A stretch of DNA of 15,679 nt from Bacillota bacterium (GTDB taxonomy: Bacteria; Bacillota; Clostridia; Christensenellales; SZUA-584). The translations under genes were made by a program, and so were the position numbers. The notes under the pieces are model-generated. The model made no database searches and had not been told where the DNA came from. It was given only the letters and a program-made list of their open reading frames with translations. Positions 1-9,000 of the stretch are shown piece by piece (positions within the stretch are counted from its first letter, which is position 1; the number at the start of each line of letters is the position of its first letter). The stretch lies in assembly GCA_023416745.1 (NCBI GenBank), contig JAEZHF010000056.1:1-15679 (forward strand), read 5' to 3'.

Positions 1-21
1 CTTTTAGCCTCCCCTTAAGAC

Positions 22-51
22 TTGCCATCCCCGCCGCATATATGGTACGAT
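22..51 (+). promoter_or_regulatory. Possible sigma-A promoter upstream of the four-gene membrane operon
   Basis: TTGCCA (22-27) and TACGAT (46-51) are separated by 18 bases and resemble vegetative -35/-10 boxes. Transcription from here would give a leader of about 100 bases before the first start codon at 153. The match is imperfect on both boxes and no other support exists. Confidence 0.3.
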
Positions 52-110
52 ACCCATGTAATACCATCACCCCCTGCCGCAAAAGATGAACGGTTTTGAA
101 ATGTGATATC

Positions 111-119
111 TGCTATGAT
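111..119 (+). promoter_or_regulatory. Possible extended -10 promoter just upstream of the first membrane gene
   Basis: TGCTATGAT (111-119) fits an extended -10 element (TGn plus a 5/6 match to TATAAT). The sequence 17 bases upstream is not a convincing -35 box, which extended -10 promoters can tolerate. A transcript starting near 126 would leave a leader of about 27 bases before the ATG at 153, with GAGGA at 143-147 as ribosome binding site. Confidence 0.35.
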
Positions 120-152
120 GAACTCAAAACAACATGTGAAGCGAGGACAGAC

Positions 153-956
153 ATGATGGGCAGGCCGACGTTTAGGGAATACCTTCTTTCCAATAGGAGC
201 GGATACACCAGGTCAAAAGACGGCTGGTATTTTGCCGATGCCAGCAGCAAGGCACTTCATGAGATTACAAAAAGCGTCTTCGTGCTCATAATCATTGCGA
301 TGCTGATAGCAGACTTTGTTTTTAGCATTGAATTAAAAACGCAAACATGGTTTGATTTTTCAGGCACAGATTTGGCATTGTGCATTTTCATTTTAGCCCC
401 TATTGGGTTTTTTACAGTTTACCGCCTGTCTCGCTTTCGCCGTTTGGATGAAGGCACGGAAGAATACAATAATGCGGTGAACCAGAAAAGACACCCAAAA
501 CTGAATACAATGCGCCTGACCTTTAATGTGCTGCTGTTTATTTTTCTGCTGTCTTTCAGTACCCCTGCCGCGTATGCATACAGCCTGTTTGTTCCCCCTT
601 CGACAGACATATCCGTCAATACCGACAGCAATGAATTGGTGTATTCGGAAAACGGCAGCGCAAACGGCACAGCTGTGGTTGTGCTGCCTGCCGAATACGA
701 TAGCGCTCCCCTGTCTGTCGGAATTACGACAAGACACGAGCCTAGCCCTCTGCAGCTTAATCTCAACGGCTATTCTCTTGATGTCATAGTATCTCGTTTT
801 CACAATACGGGATGGCCATGGAACGGCTTTTTCTCTCAGCACTGCCGGTTCAACATACCGTCTGACGCTGTCCCCGACGGCTCGACCCTCACCCTCACCT
901 GCGGCGATCTGTATCGCGAGTGGGTGTTCGACATGAAAGACGAGGAGGCATCATGA
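153..956 (+). CDS. Three-TM membrane protein of unknown function, paralog 1 of 4
   Basis: I do not recognise this family. The 267-residue product starts MMGRPTFREYL, matching the M-x-x-RPT heads of the three genes that follow; this, and GAGGA five bases upstream, is why I chose ATG 153 over an in-frame TTG at 96. Membrane segments lie at about residues 38-59, 73-91 and 120-145. Between the second and third is an acidic loop, LDEGTEEYNNA, that recurs in the paralogs. The last 120 residues look like an exported beta-rich domain, with an NLNG turn where the paralogs have LDG, and end TLTCGDLYREWVF. Positive residues suggest N-in, C-out topology, placing this domain outside the cell. It is the most divergent copy in the middle and has extra cysteines. 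The stop overlaps the next start as ATGA, so the next gene is probably translationally coupled. The family and topology are inferred; the paralogy is plain in the sequence. Confidence 0.85.
   Translation: MMGRPTFREYLLSNRSGYTRSKDGWYFADASSKALHEITKSVFVLIIIAMLIADFVFSIELKTQTWFDFSGTDLALCIFILAPIGFFTVYRLSRFRRLDEGTEEYNNAVNQKRHPKLNTMRLTFNVLLFIFLLSFSTPAAYAYSLFVPPSTDISVNTDSNELVYSENGSANGTAVVVLPAEYDSAPLSVGITTRHEPSPLQLNLNGYSLDVIVSRFHNTGWPWNGFFSQHCRFNIPSDAVPDGSTLTLTCGDLYREWVFDMKDEEAS
876..931 (+). repeat. Conserved 56-bp coding tail, copy 1
   Basis: This segment encodes the C-terminal signature of paralog 1, from GACGG to TTCGA. Its core CTCACCCTCACCTGCGGCGA is identical in all four copies, although the coding sequence just upstream is very different. 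It is followed by the ribosome binding site and then the shared head CAGGCCGACR of the next gene. Confidence 0.9.
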
Positions 957-1750
957 GTGACAGGCCGACATACACGGATTATCTGTTTCATCGGGAAGGC
1001 AGTTACATCCTAAGCAGAGGGGAATATTTCACTGTTATCAATCATAAAAGAAGGTTTTTATATTGGGCCATTGGGTTTGGTGTTTTGCTTGCTGCCATCG
1101 GTATCTTGATGTGGCTGGAAATCACCGACAGAATTTGGCCAGTTTGGATGCACGATGTCCATTTGGCAGCGATCCCTTTATTTTTCCTCGTAACTTGGCT
1201 GCAATACCGGCGCGCACATTTTATAAATGTGAAGGAAGGAACGGAAGACTGGGAAAAGGCTTCAAAGCAAGTCTTCTCAGCCATAGCTCAGATTATATGG
1301 ATTGTGATGCTGCTATTCAATTTTCTTCTTTTTGCCCCCAACGGTTTCACCGTCTCATACATCCGGAGTCAGCTGGATGGCGGCGGACAGGTTAGAAGCG
1401 CCCGCATCACAATTGCCGACGGTGAGGAGCTGTTTGACGACGTCTATTTAGCCGAAAAAACCATGATGATTTCGATCCCGAAAAAAAAGTCGGCAGTCGT
1501 TGAAGTCAATGTCACCGTTATCCGCACCCCGGCTTCGCTGATCGTTTCGCTGGATGGCCAGCCACTGCCGCCCGGTGAATGGACATACCGAACCAGTCAC
1601 TTCTACGCAAGTTGGTCGGAGTACTTTAAGCAATATGGTTACTACACCATCCCTACGAGTGACATCCGCGACGGTTCCGTCCTCACCCTCACCTGCGGCG
1701 ATCTGTATCGCGAGTGGGTGTTCGAGGTGGCAGACAAGGAGGCATCATGA
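953..1750 (+). CDS. Three-TM membrane protein of unknown function, paralog 2 of 4
   Basis: The 265-residue product begins MSDRPTYTDYL. The start is fixed by the ATGA overlap with gene 1 and by AGGAGG at 943-948, which sits inside the upstream coding end. Hydrophobic segments lie at about 36-57, 69-85 and 109-130. The basic stretch NHKRR before the first segment and QYRR after the second support N-in, with the loop carrying VKEGTEDWEKA inside. The outer domain (about 140-265) is rich in alternating beta-like stretches, has the shared SLDGQPL turn, and ends LTLTCGDLYREWVFEV followed by a short polar tail. The cysteine in TCGD appears to be the only one in the protein. No enzyme motif, lipobox or signal peptidase site is visible. 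Function unknown. Confidence 0.87.
   Translation: MSDRPTYTDYLFHREGSYILSRGEYFTVINHKRRFLYWAIGFGVLLAAIGILMWLEITDRIWPVWMHDVHLAAIPLFFLVTWLQYRRAHFINVKEGTEDWEKASKQVFSAIAQIIWIVMLLFNFLLFAPNGFTVSYIRSQLDGGGQVRSARITIADGEELFDDVYLAEKTMMISIPKKKSAVVEVNVTVIRTPASLIVSLDGQPLPPGEWTYRTSHFYASWSEYFKQYGYYTIPTSDIRDGSVLTLTCGDLYREWVFEVADKEAS
1670..1725 (+). repeat. Conserved 56-bp coding tail, copy 2
   Basis: Same 56-bp unit at the end of paralog 2, in the same reading frame. From the CTCACCC core to TTCGA it matches copy 1 base for base; the differences lie at the upstream edge of the unit. Confidence 0.9.
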
Positions 1751-2559
1751 ACGACAGGCCGACATACAAGGATTATAAGCAGTCCCACGCAGAAGGCAAT
1801 GTGATCATGACGCCGGACGGCAGCCTGTTTGCCATTCTGAACATGTGGCTGTATAAGCTGTTCAATTTCTTTTCAAACATTCTGCTTGGCACAGTCGGCT
1901 TCATTTCGGCTATTATGGTTTTATTCAACGGCATGTGGCCTAACCTTATGTTCGACTTCTTTTTTGCAGCTTTTGTTCTATCACATTTTTTGGGGTATCC
2001 AAAATACATTCTGCTGCGTTTCATCAGGCTCGAACCGGGTAACCTCGATCATAAGGAAGCAAGCAGCTGGTTCCCGCCGCAACAGGAACAGCGGCAGAAC
2101 TCTTCTAAAGTTCTTGACATCGCCGGTAAAGTAATACTCGCGTGTATGGCTATTTTTATACTACTCAATAGCCACACTACCGTCCTTGTCCGCAGCCTGT
2201 TTGACAGCCCCCGCCTTGTTTCCGCCGAAATTCTGCAAAATGGCTCCATTGACATACTGGATGACAGCAGCAGCACAAGCACGGTGATCACCATACCGAC
2301 AAACCTCAGCAACGAGCTTGATGTACAAGTGGTCATGGCTTATACTGCGGAAACGGCGGAGTTTGCTCTGGACGGCAAGCCCGTCATTGATGATTTCACA
2401 TTAGGCGACAAAGCCTTGAGTCTGTTCTGGCAGCCGGACTATCTGATGCGCCGATATGATCTCAATTTGACCAAAATCCGCGACGGCTCCACACTCACCC
2501 TCACCTGCGGCGATCTGCACCGCGAGTGGGTATTCGAGGTGGACGAGGAGGGCGCATGA
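1747..2559 (+). CDS. Three-TM membrane protein of unknown function, paralog 3 of 4
   Basis: The 270-residue product begins MNDRPTYKDYK and starts at the ATG that overlaps the previous stop (ATGA), with AGGAGG four bases upstream. The first two membrane segments lie in the first 100 residues (around LFNFFSNILLGTVGF and FFFAAFVLSHFLG). An acidic LEPGNLDHKEA loop and a third segment (KVILACMAIFILL) follow. The outer domain carries the ALDGKPV turn seen in paralogs 2 and 4 and ends with the family signature, here with histidine in place of tyrosine (GDLHREWVFEV). The middle of the outer domain is hardly alignable with paralogs 1 and 2, in contrast with the almost invariant end. Function unknown; likely part of the same transcript and possibly the same membrane assembly. 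Confidence 0.87.
   Translation: MNDRPTYKDYKQSHAEGNVIMTPDGSLFAILNMWLYKLFNFFSNILLGTVGFISAIMVLFNGMWPNLMFDFFFAAFVLSHFLGYPKYILLRFIRLEPGNLDHKEASSWFPPQQEQRQNSSKVLDIAGKVILACMAIFILLNSHTTVLVRSLFDSPRLVSAEILQNGSIDILDDSSSTSTVITIPTNLSNELDVQVVMAYTAETAEFALDGKPVIDDFTLGDKALSLFWQPDYLMRRYDLNLTKIRDGSTLTLTCGDLHREWVFEVDEEGA
2482..2537 (+). repeat. Conserved 56-bp coding tail, copy 3
   Basis: Same unit at the end of paralog 3, with a few substitutions (CAC for TAT, GTA for GTG) and exactly the same length. Confidence 0.88.
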
Positions 2560-3344
2560 ACGACAGGCCGACGTTTTGGGAATACCTCTTGTCCTGCAAC
2601 AGTAACGTGATAAAAACCCGCAGCGGGCGATATTTTTGGTTTGATAAGGACTCACGGAAGCGCTTTTGGCTGACTCGGATAGCCTTCTTCCTTTTTGTTA
2701 TGGCATTCAACACTGTCATTTACCTCACAAACCGCATTTCACTCCCTCAAAACAGTATTTTTGACGTTGCTTTTCTCCTGTTATGCCTGCTCTGTCCTGT
2801 CCTCCGGCTTGTTTATAAAGCCACCCGTTTTGAAGAGCTTGAACCGGGCAGCGCAAACGCCGAAGAAGCATGCACTTGGCGTTACTATCCTGTCATCCGA
2901 AAAGCCGGGGTTTCTGCCCTCGCAGCGCTGTCGGTCTTCTGCCTGCTCAACAGCTTCGCCACACTGGCCATAAGAAGCGCCGTGGAAAACGCCCCTCGAA
3001 TCCATTCGATAGAACTCGAAGCAGGCGATGAGCCGGTTCATATGGAAGCGGACACATACAAGGGGGACAACGTCGTTGAACTGACCCGCCTTCAATCAAA
3101 AGGAACGGTCTACATCCACGTTACAACAGCCGGAACGCCATACCATGCAGAACTCTCACTTGACGGCAGACCAATCGAAATGGAACAATGGCGAAAGCGC
3201 ATGTCTTGGTTTTGGGAGCGCGATTACTTCATCTGTGAATACTACGGCGAAATCCGGGTTTCCAATAACATCCCCGACGGCTCCACGCTCACCCTCACCT
3301 GCGGCGACCTGTCCCGCGAGTGGGTGTTCGAAGTGGCGGATTAA
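2556..3344 (+). CDS. Three-TM membrane protein of unknown function, paralog 4 of 4 (last gene of the operon)
   Basis: The 262-residue product begins MNDRPTFWEYL and starts at the ATG overlapping the stop of paralog 3, preceded by GAGGAGGG. It has the family order: basic N-terminal tail (KDSRKRFW), TM1 (IAFFLFVMAFNTVIYL), TM2 (VAFLLLCLLCPVLRL), acidic LEPGSANAEEA loop, TM3 (VSALAALSVFCLLNSF), then an outer domain with SLDGRPI and the terminal signature TLTCGDLSREWVFEV. It stops directly after the signature (AD, then stop), lacking the polar tail whose codons supply the next gene's ribosome binding site in the three upstream copies. This is consistent with being the end of the array. The only downstream + strand structure is a 7-bp hairpin (3374-3390) without a T-run, so termination of this operon is unclear. 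Confidence 0.87.
   Translation: MNDRPTFWEYLLSCNSNVIKTRSGRYFWFDKDSRKRFWLTRIAFFLFVMAFNTVIYLTNRISLPQNSIFDVAFLLLCLLCPVLRLVYKATRFEELEPGSANAEEACTWRYYPVIRKAGVSALAALSVFCLLNSFATLAIRSAVENAPRIHSIELEAGDEPVHMEADTYKGDNVVELTRLQSKGTVYIHVTTAGTPYHAELSLDGRPIEMEQWRKRMSWFWERDYFICEYYGEIRVSNNIPDGSTLTLTCGDLSREWVFEVAD
3276..3331 (+). repeat. Conserved 56-bp coding tail, copy 4
   Basis: Same unit at the end of paralog 4, with TCC in place of the variable TAT/CAC codon. No further head motif follows it, so the array ends here. Confidence 0.88.
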
Positions 3345-3412
3345 CCGCCGCACGCCGTCATTCGTCTGTAGGTGATGGTCTGTGACCGTCCCTCGGCACT
3401 GCTCCCGCAAAC

Positions 3413-3437
3413 AAAAAAGGCGTCTATCAAACGCCTT
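3413..3437 (-). terminator. Rho-independent terminator for the c-di-GMP gene A
   Basis: A perfect 7-bp stem (3417-3423 with 3431-3437) encloses a 7-base loop. Read on the - strand the stem AAGGCGT/ACGCCTT runs into six T (complement of 3413-3418), the classic intrinsic terminator form. It lies just downstream of the stop at 3453. On the + strand the tail is only GTTAACG, so termination of the convergent membrane operon here would be weak. Confidence 0.75.
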
Positions 3438-3452
3438 GTTAACGCAAGCTCT

Positions 3453-5837
3453 TCAACGGCTCAGGGCATTGAGCTCCGCTTGCGCCCCATTCAAATACAG
3501 CGCCTCGAATTCCGCCGCCGGCACGGGGCGCCCCAGCAGATAGCCCTGTATCTGTCCGCAGCCCAGCTCCATGAGCTTGTTATACTGCGCCTGCGTTTCC
3601 ACGCCCTCCGCGATGGTCTGCATGCCGATGGATTTGGCCAGCAGTATGATGGATCTGACGATCTGTTCGTTGCGTGTGCCCATCGTCACCGAGTCCACCA
3701 GCGGCTTGGCGATCTTGAGCCGGTCGAACGGGAAGTGCTTGAGCGACATGATGGACGAGTAACCCGTCCCGAAATCGTCGATGGACACCGACATGCCGGT
3801 GGACTTGAACAGGTTGAATATCTGCGACAGGCGGTATTCGCCCTCCAGCGCCACGTTCTCGGTGATCTCAATATCCAGCCACGCCGGGTTAAAATCGTCC
3901 CGCGCGGCCAGCTGCTTGAGCTCGTTGGCCAGTGCGGCATTGTTAAGCTGCTTGGGCGATATGTTGACGCCCACGATCAATCCGTTCCCGAAGCGCGTGT
4001 TCCACCGGGCAGCCTGTGCCGCCGCTTCGCGCAGCACCCACATGCCGATCTCGTTGATGTGTCCGGTTTCTTCCGCAACGGGAATGAAGTCGGACGGCGG
4101 CACCGAGCCCAGCACGGCGCTGTTCCAGCGCAGTAGCGCTTCCGCCCCCACCAGAGCGTTGTTTGGCAGCGAAAACTGCGGCTGATAATGCAGCGTGAAC
4201 TCCTCCGATACCGTCGCCTGCCGCAGCAGTATCTCCACCTTGTTTCGCCACTGCGTATCGCGCTGCATCATCAGGCTGAACGAGGCGTACCGGTTGATGC
4301 CCCGCCCCTTGGCGTTATACAGCGCGATGTCCGCGTTTTTGAGCAGCGCTCCCATGTCCGCCGCGTCATACGGCCATATGGATATGCCGATGCACATCGC
4401 CGGCTTGAATACGTATTCCCCGATGTTTATGTCCTGGCTGCATTGCGCGATGATGCTGGCGGCCGTTTCGGAGGCCGTGCGGCTGCTGCCCGCGCCCGCG
4501 CACGCCAGCACAAACTCGTCGCCGCCCATGCGCGCCAGTATGGTCTGCTGTCCGCACTGTATATTGGACAGCCGCTTTGCCGTTTCCAGCAGCACCTGGT
4601 CTCCCATGTCGTGGCCGTACGTGTCGTTGATCAGCTTGAAGCGGTCCAGATCCATATACATCAGCGTAACGCTCCGGCCCGGCTCCGCATGCGCTATCTG
4701 ATCCTCCAGCCAGTTTAACAGATAGCGCCGGTTGTACAGGCTGGTGAGTGTGTCCCGGGTCGACAGGTATCCCAGCTGCTGGTTCTTGCTCCGCAGGTCA
4801 ACGTTCATGTCCCTCAGCCGCTGTGTGCGCTGCGCGACGATGGCCTCCAGCTCGTAGTTGAGACGCTTCTGCTCCTGCAGCAGCTTGTCCTTCTTCGCGG
4901 ACACCTCAAAGTAAGAGCTCAGTATTTTGTATATGGCGAGCACGGCCAGGTAGTGAAGCAGCTCTGAAACAATAAAACCGCCCACAGCCATGGCCAGCAC
5001 CGGCACCAGCAGCAGCCCCAGCTCCTTGGCATGCTTGGCAGCACGGTTTCCCTCTCCGTACATGTTCAAAGTGCTGATTTGTTTGTCTTTTTTAGTCAGC
5101 CTTTCCATCAGTGCACCGCAGCCGATCAGTATCACCGATGCATTGAACGGATACATCATCATGCTCATGGTCACCACGCTGCCATAATATAAGATATAGT
5201 AATAGGCCAAGCTCGATGCCACAAAAAGCAGCAGGCCGAAGGTGAGCACCTTGATAAAGGCTGGCACGCGTCCGCTTTTCACAGACAGCAGCCATATCGT
5301 CATGCCCATGGCCACCAGCAGGTTCGCCACGATGCGTATGGCCGACGCAATGCCGTTCACCGTCAGTATGCCCACCGCATTGATGTCCCGGCGCATCAGC
5401 AGTATCCATATGGTCAGCACGAGGGCAACGGTCAGCATCACTGCGTCCAGCACCAGCCGCGCGCCGTTCCAGCGCTTGGTCTGCATGAATACAAACATGC
5501 CCACCGCGGCGACAAAAAACAGGTTCGCCGTCGTGTTGAGCCACAGCGCGGCGTCCGCGCTCCAGGGCCCTGCCACGCCGAACACGTTAAGGTTAAATAC
5601 GATTTCTCCGGCCATCCAGCTAAAACAGCCCAGCGCCAAAAACAGCCAGGAGAGATTGATGATATGGTTTTTATTGGTCTTGAGGTATGTGTAAAAGAGT
5701 ATGACGGCGGATGCCAGCTGCCCCGCGGGCAAAATCACCGTCTGCCAGCCCGCCGCTTGGGTCTTGTCCCCCAGCAGGTCTGCTCCATATAACAGAGCGA
5801 TAACGCTCAGTACCAAGACCCGAACCGGTCTTTTCAA
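3453..5837 (-). CDS. Membrane GGDEF-EAL protein A (c-di-GMP cyclase/phosphodiesterase)
   Basis: The product (794 residues) should make and/or degrade c-di-GMP at the membrane. About 300 N-terminal residues form roughly 9-10 membrane segments. A charged coiled-coil linker follows (about 310-355), then GGDEF (about 360-515; GGDEF at 438-442, with MDLDRFKLIND and TYGHDMGD intact) and EAL (about 545-780). Residues expected for EAL catalysis are present: E566 (EALLRW), N625, the IEITE glutamates, D687-D688 (DDFGTGYSS), K708, E744 and Q764. The RxxD inhibitory site before GGDEF is absent (GQQT), and the usual KID reads KIA. I start at TTG 5837: AGGAGG lies six bases upstream, and both paralogs begin with TTG followed by the same lysine-rich motif. 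A start at 5855 would turn that binding site into Arg codons. Activity balance cannot be told from sequence. Confidence 0.93.
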   Translation of the reverse strand: MKRPVRVLVLSVIALLYGADLLGDKTQAAGWQTVILPAGQLASAVILFYTYLKTNKNHIINLSWLFLALGCFSWMAGEIVFNLNVFGVAGPWSADAALWLNTTANLFFVAAVGMFVFMQTKRWNGARLVLDAVMLTVALVLTIWILLMRRDINAVGILTVNGIASAIRIVANLLVAMGMTIWLLSVKSGRVPAFIKVLTFGLLLFVASSLAYYYILYYGSVVTMSMMMYPFNASVILIGCGALMERLTKKDKQISTLNMYGEGNRAAKHAKELGLLLVPVLAMAVGGFIVSELLHYLAVLAIYKILSSYFEVSAKKDKLLQEQKRLNYELEAIVAQRTQRLRDMNVDLRSKNQQLGYLSTRDTLTSLYNRRYLLNWLEDQIAHAEPGRSVTLMYMDLDRFKLINDTYGHDMGDQVLLETAKRLSNIQCGQQTILARMGGDEFVLACAGAGSSRTASETAASIIAQCSQDINIGEYVFKPAMCIGISIWPYDAADMGALLKNADIALYNAKGRGINRYASFSLMMQRDTQWRNKVEILLRQATVSEEFTLHYQPQFSLPNNALVGAEALLRWNSAVLGSVPPSDFIPVAEETGHINEIGMWVLREAAAQAARWNTRFGNGLIVGVNISPKQLNNAALANELKQLAARDDFNPAWLDIEITENVALEGEYRLSQIFNLFKSTGMSVSIDDFGTGYSSIMSLKHFPFDRLKIAKPLVDSVTMGTRNEQIVRSIILLAKSIGMQTIAEGVETQAQYNKLMELGCGQIQGYLLGRPVPAAEFEALYLNGAQAELNALSR
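3574..3632 (-). repeat. 59-bp identical segment shared by genes A and C (copy in A)
   Basis: This stretch inside the EAL domain of gene A, covering the codons for SIGMQTIAEGVETQAQYNKL, is identical base for base, including silent positions, to 9394-9452 in gene C. Flanking sequence is similar but not identical. Direct orientation, about 5.8 kb apart, with gene B between. Confidence 0.9.
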
Positions 5838-5904
5838 GCCATGCCTCCTGCGCAAATCATATAAGCCTTTCGCCCTTTTCTGTAATCTTTGAAAAACTGG
5901 TGCA

Positions 5905-5934
5905 ATTGTAATATCGGTATTTCAATAATGTCTC
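5905..5934 (-). promoter_or_regulatory. Possible promoter of gene A
   Basis: On the - strand GAGACA (5934-5929) and TACAAT (5910-5905) are 18 bases apart in the AT-rich half of the 205-bp gap between B and A. The -10 is a 5/6 match, the -35 only 4/6. It would give a leader of about 60 bases before the TTG start. Confidence 0.3.
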
Positions 5935-6042
5935 TTTAATGGTGGCGGACATATATTTGCCGGTTCCGCAGCAAACCTTTCAGCGCCCGTACACCGCCCC
6001 GCGCCTTATAAGCCTGAAGATATGCATTTATCAAGTCCGCAG

Positions 6043-9000
6043 TCAATGGGTTGGTGAATCGTATGATCCCATAAAAGCGTGGCGGCCATCCTTCAATATC
6101 TGTTCCAATTGTTCCGGCGGGAGCGGCTTGTAGAAATAGAAGCCTTGAATTTCATCGCTTTCGCACTCTGCAAGGAACTCCAGCTGTTGCTCTGTCTCCA
6201 CCCCTTCGGCAGTCACCTCAAGGCCAAGAGTGTGGGCAAAGCGGATGATGCCTTTTACAACCGCGTTCCCCTTGTCATTTTTGCCGATGCCGTGAACAAA
6301 CTGCATGTCCAGCTTGACACGGTCGATGGGCATCTCGCTCAGGCGGCTGAGTGAGGAATACTCTGTACCAAAATCGTCGATCGCGACGGAAACGCCCAGC
6401 TTCTTCAGATTTTCGAGCTTCTCGATGATATATTGGAATTCTCTGACCGCCGCGCTTTCGGTGACTTCCAACTCCAAATACTGCGGTTCCAACTGCTGCT
6501 CCTCCAAAATCTGCCCGACACGGCGGACAAAACCGTGGCTTCTGATCTGCAGAACCGAAACATTGACAGCGACACGGATGTCCGGCAGGTCGTTTTCGTG
6601 CCACGTCCGGCATTGCCGGCATGCTGTAGACAACACCCAGTCGCCGATAGTGTTTATCAAGCCCGACTGCTCGGCCAGAGGGATAAACACGCCCGGCGAA
6701 ATCATGCCGTGTTCCGGATGTGACCATCGGAGCAGGGCTTCCACACTGCTGATCTCTTTTGAGAACGTATTAACTTTTGGCTGATAGTATAGCTGCAATT
6801 CTTTGTTTTCCAGTGCCTTAAACAGGCCGCCGGCCAGTGTTGTCTTGAATAAGGTTTCCTTTTTCAAACTCTGCGTGCATAGCTCGTATCGGTTTTTCCC
6901 GTGCTCCTTTGCGCTGTACATCGCGATGTCAGCATTCTTTATAAGTTCGGGCGGTTTCCTGCCATCGAACGGATAAACAGCGATCCCCGCACTGGCAGTG
7001 ATGTGGAATTCCTGTCCGTTGATAATAAACGGCGCCCCAAACACCCCCAGTATTTTCTCAATAATTTGGGGTATATCGCCAGTTGAATTCAAGTTGTTAA
7101 ACAGAATCAGGAACTCGTCACCGCCAATTCGCGACAATGTATCAGATTTGCGTATACGCTCTTTTAATCTTGCCGTTGCCATTACAATCAAATCATCCCC
7201 GCCGTCGTGACCAAGAGTATCATTCACAGCCTTGAAATCGTCCAAATCCAAAAAGACAACCGCGATTACCTTTTTTGTGCGTTCAGCAAGATTGATCGCC
7301 TGAGTGACCCTGTCCTTAAACAGTATTCTGTTGGGCAGCTTTGTCAAATTGTCATAGAACGCCATTCTCATGATTTCACTATCCTGGTGGATTCGCTCGA
7401 TAGCGTCACCTAAAATGGTGGATAGGATTCTCATGAACGCAATTTGTGTCTCAGGCCATTTTTTATTTTTACGGCTCGCCTCAGCTCCAAAGAAACCAAT
7501 AAAGTCATTTTTACTGATCACAGGTACGGCAGCAAAAGATTTGTTGACGTCGCCAAGTAAACACGAAAGCTCCTCGCCTGTCGCGCAGGATTGTAGTTCG
7601 GAAAGCAAAACCGCATTTCCGGCCTTTATTTGCGCCATCAAAACAGGATAACCCTCATTGGTGATTTGCGCATTGATTTCATGATACTGTGTATTATTAT
7701 TCTTCCAAATGTTTCGGCACACCATATTCTTCCTGTGTTCATCAAACAGATAGATAAAGCTCCGGTCCAGCTTGAGAAATTCACCGGCTTTGGACAGCGC
7801 GTGATTGATTTTTCTATCAATATTCTGTTCGTTCACAGAGATAAAATCGTTTGATATCTCCACAATAATCTGCTGCCCGCTGATTTGATCCGCATTTTCT
7901 TGCAGTTTCGACCGGTAAATGCTTCTGGAGAAATTAACAAACCAAACCGCGACTAAAAACATGCCCAGCCGGACGATGTGGTCTGATCCGTCGATGGTTA
8001 TCGAAGCTTCCGGCTTTTCGATCCATACTGCAATTTGTGTCAATATAATGGTCACAAATAGTATGGACTGTATAAAACTTTTTCCGTATACCAGTGTGAT
8101 AACCAGCAGAATGAACGGGAAAGCCCATATGGTCACCGATGCGTACTCGATGAACCGGAAGGTCAGTATCGGTATGATCAGCGAAAAGACCGCTGCGTTT
8201 AAAACGTCTTTTGTTCTTTCTTTCTTTACAGAACGATGAATAGCTTGCAGCACAACGCCAATGAACAGCAGAAAAGCGCTGAAAAGCAATGCGCTTAAAA
8301 TATCGGCATTTTTAAATAAAACATACGTTGCCATCACATTGAGAATACACCCGAAAAGAAATGCATTCGACAAATAATTCGTCATCCTTGTCCGGATTTC
8401 GCCGGACATCAAATGAGAATCTGAGTCTATGTGTTTTGGATTAAAGAGGCCATACTTTTTGATCAAGCTGTAAATCACCAATACCGGCAGCATCATGAAG
8501 AGCGGCGTGAGTTGAGGGACTTTGACCGAAAAAACCATATTGCCGAAAGTATCAATAAATGAGCTGATAAAAAATGTTATCACAAAAGAACCTAGGATCA
8601 GACGGGTCTGTCTTTTATCCTGTGGTTTGATGCTCTTTTTTCCCCAACGCCAAACCAGATAAAGCGTTACAAGTGAATATAGAATATAATAGACCATATA
8701 CAACAGATCCCAGACGTTATTAACCGCAACATTGACCCATCCTAAATCTGTCCAGACCAAACTGTATTGTCCCGGGTTGAGCTCGGGAAAATATGTGTAG
8801 CCGAGATACACAGCAATCGACGGTAAATATAGAAGAGCGTAGCGCCATTTGTGCCGTCTGAACAATTCGGTTTTTGTAAAAACGAGGCTGAAACGCAGCA
8901 AAATGCTAAAAAATGCGCCCCAGCCGAAAGCGGAGAGCCGCCGCCAGAACAGTGCTGTCGCCAGGTCCTTGGCATTAATAGCGATACAAAAACCAAATGC

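Noticed and set aside
96..152. N-terminal extension of the first membrane gene from TTG 96
   Set aside because: The extra 19 residues have no counterpart in the three paralogs, and a good ribosome binding site precedes ATG 153.
153..3344. Possible direct functional link between the membrane array and the c-di-GMP genes
   Set aside because: The arms are convergent and separated by a terminator, and none of the four proteins has a visible PilZ-like or other c-di-GMP binding motif. Adjacency alone is not evidence.
3374..3390. 7-bp hairpin after the membrane operon on the + strand
   Set aside because: It has a G-T pair and no following T-run, so it does not qualify as an intrinsic terminator.
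3372..4136. + strand open frame of about 254 codons opposite the end of gene A
   Set aside because: Antisense to the EAL domain and its terminator, with low-complexity shadow composition and no ribosome binding site.
5971..5977. GCAAACC, as in class I c-di-GMP riboswitches
   Set aside because: It lies on the + strand while both neighbouring genes are on the - strand, and the second conserved half of the aptamer is not seen. I found no riboswitch in any gap.
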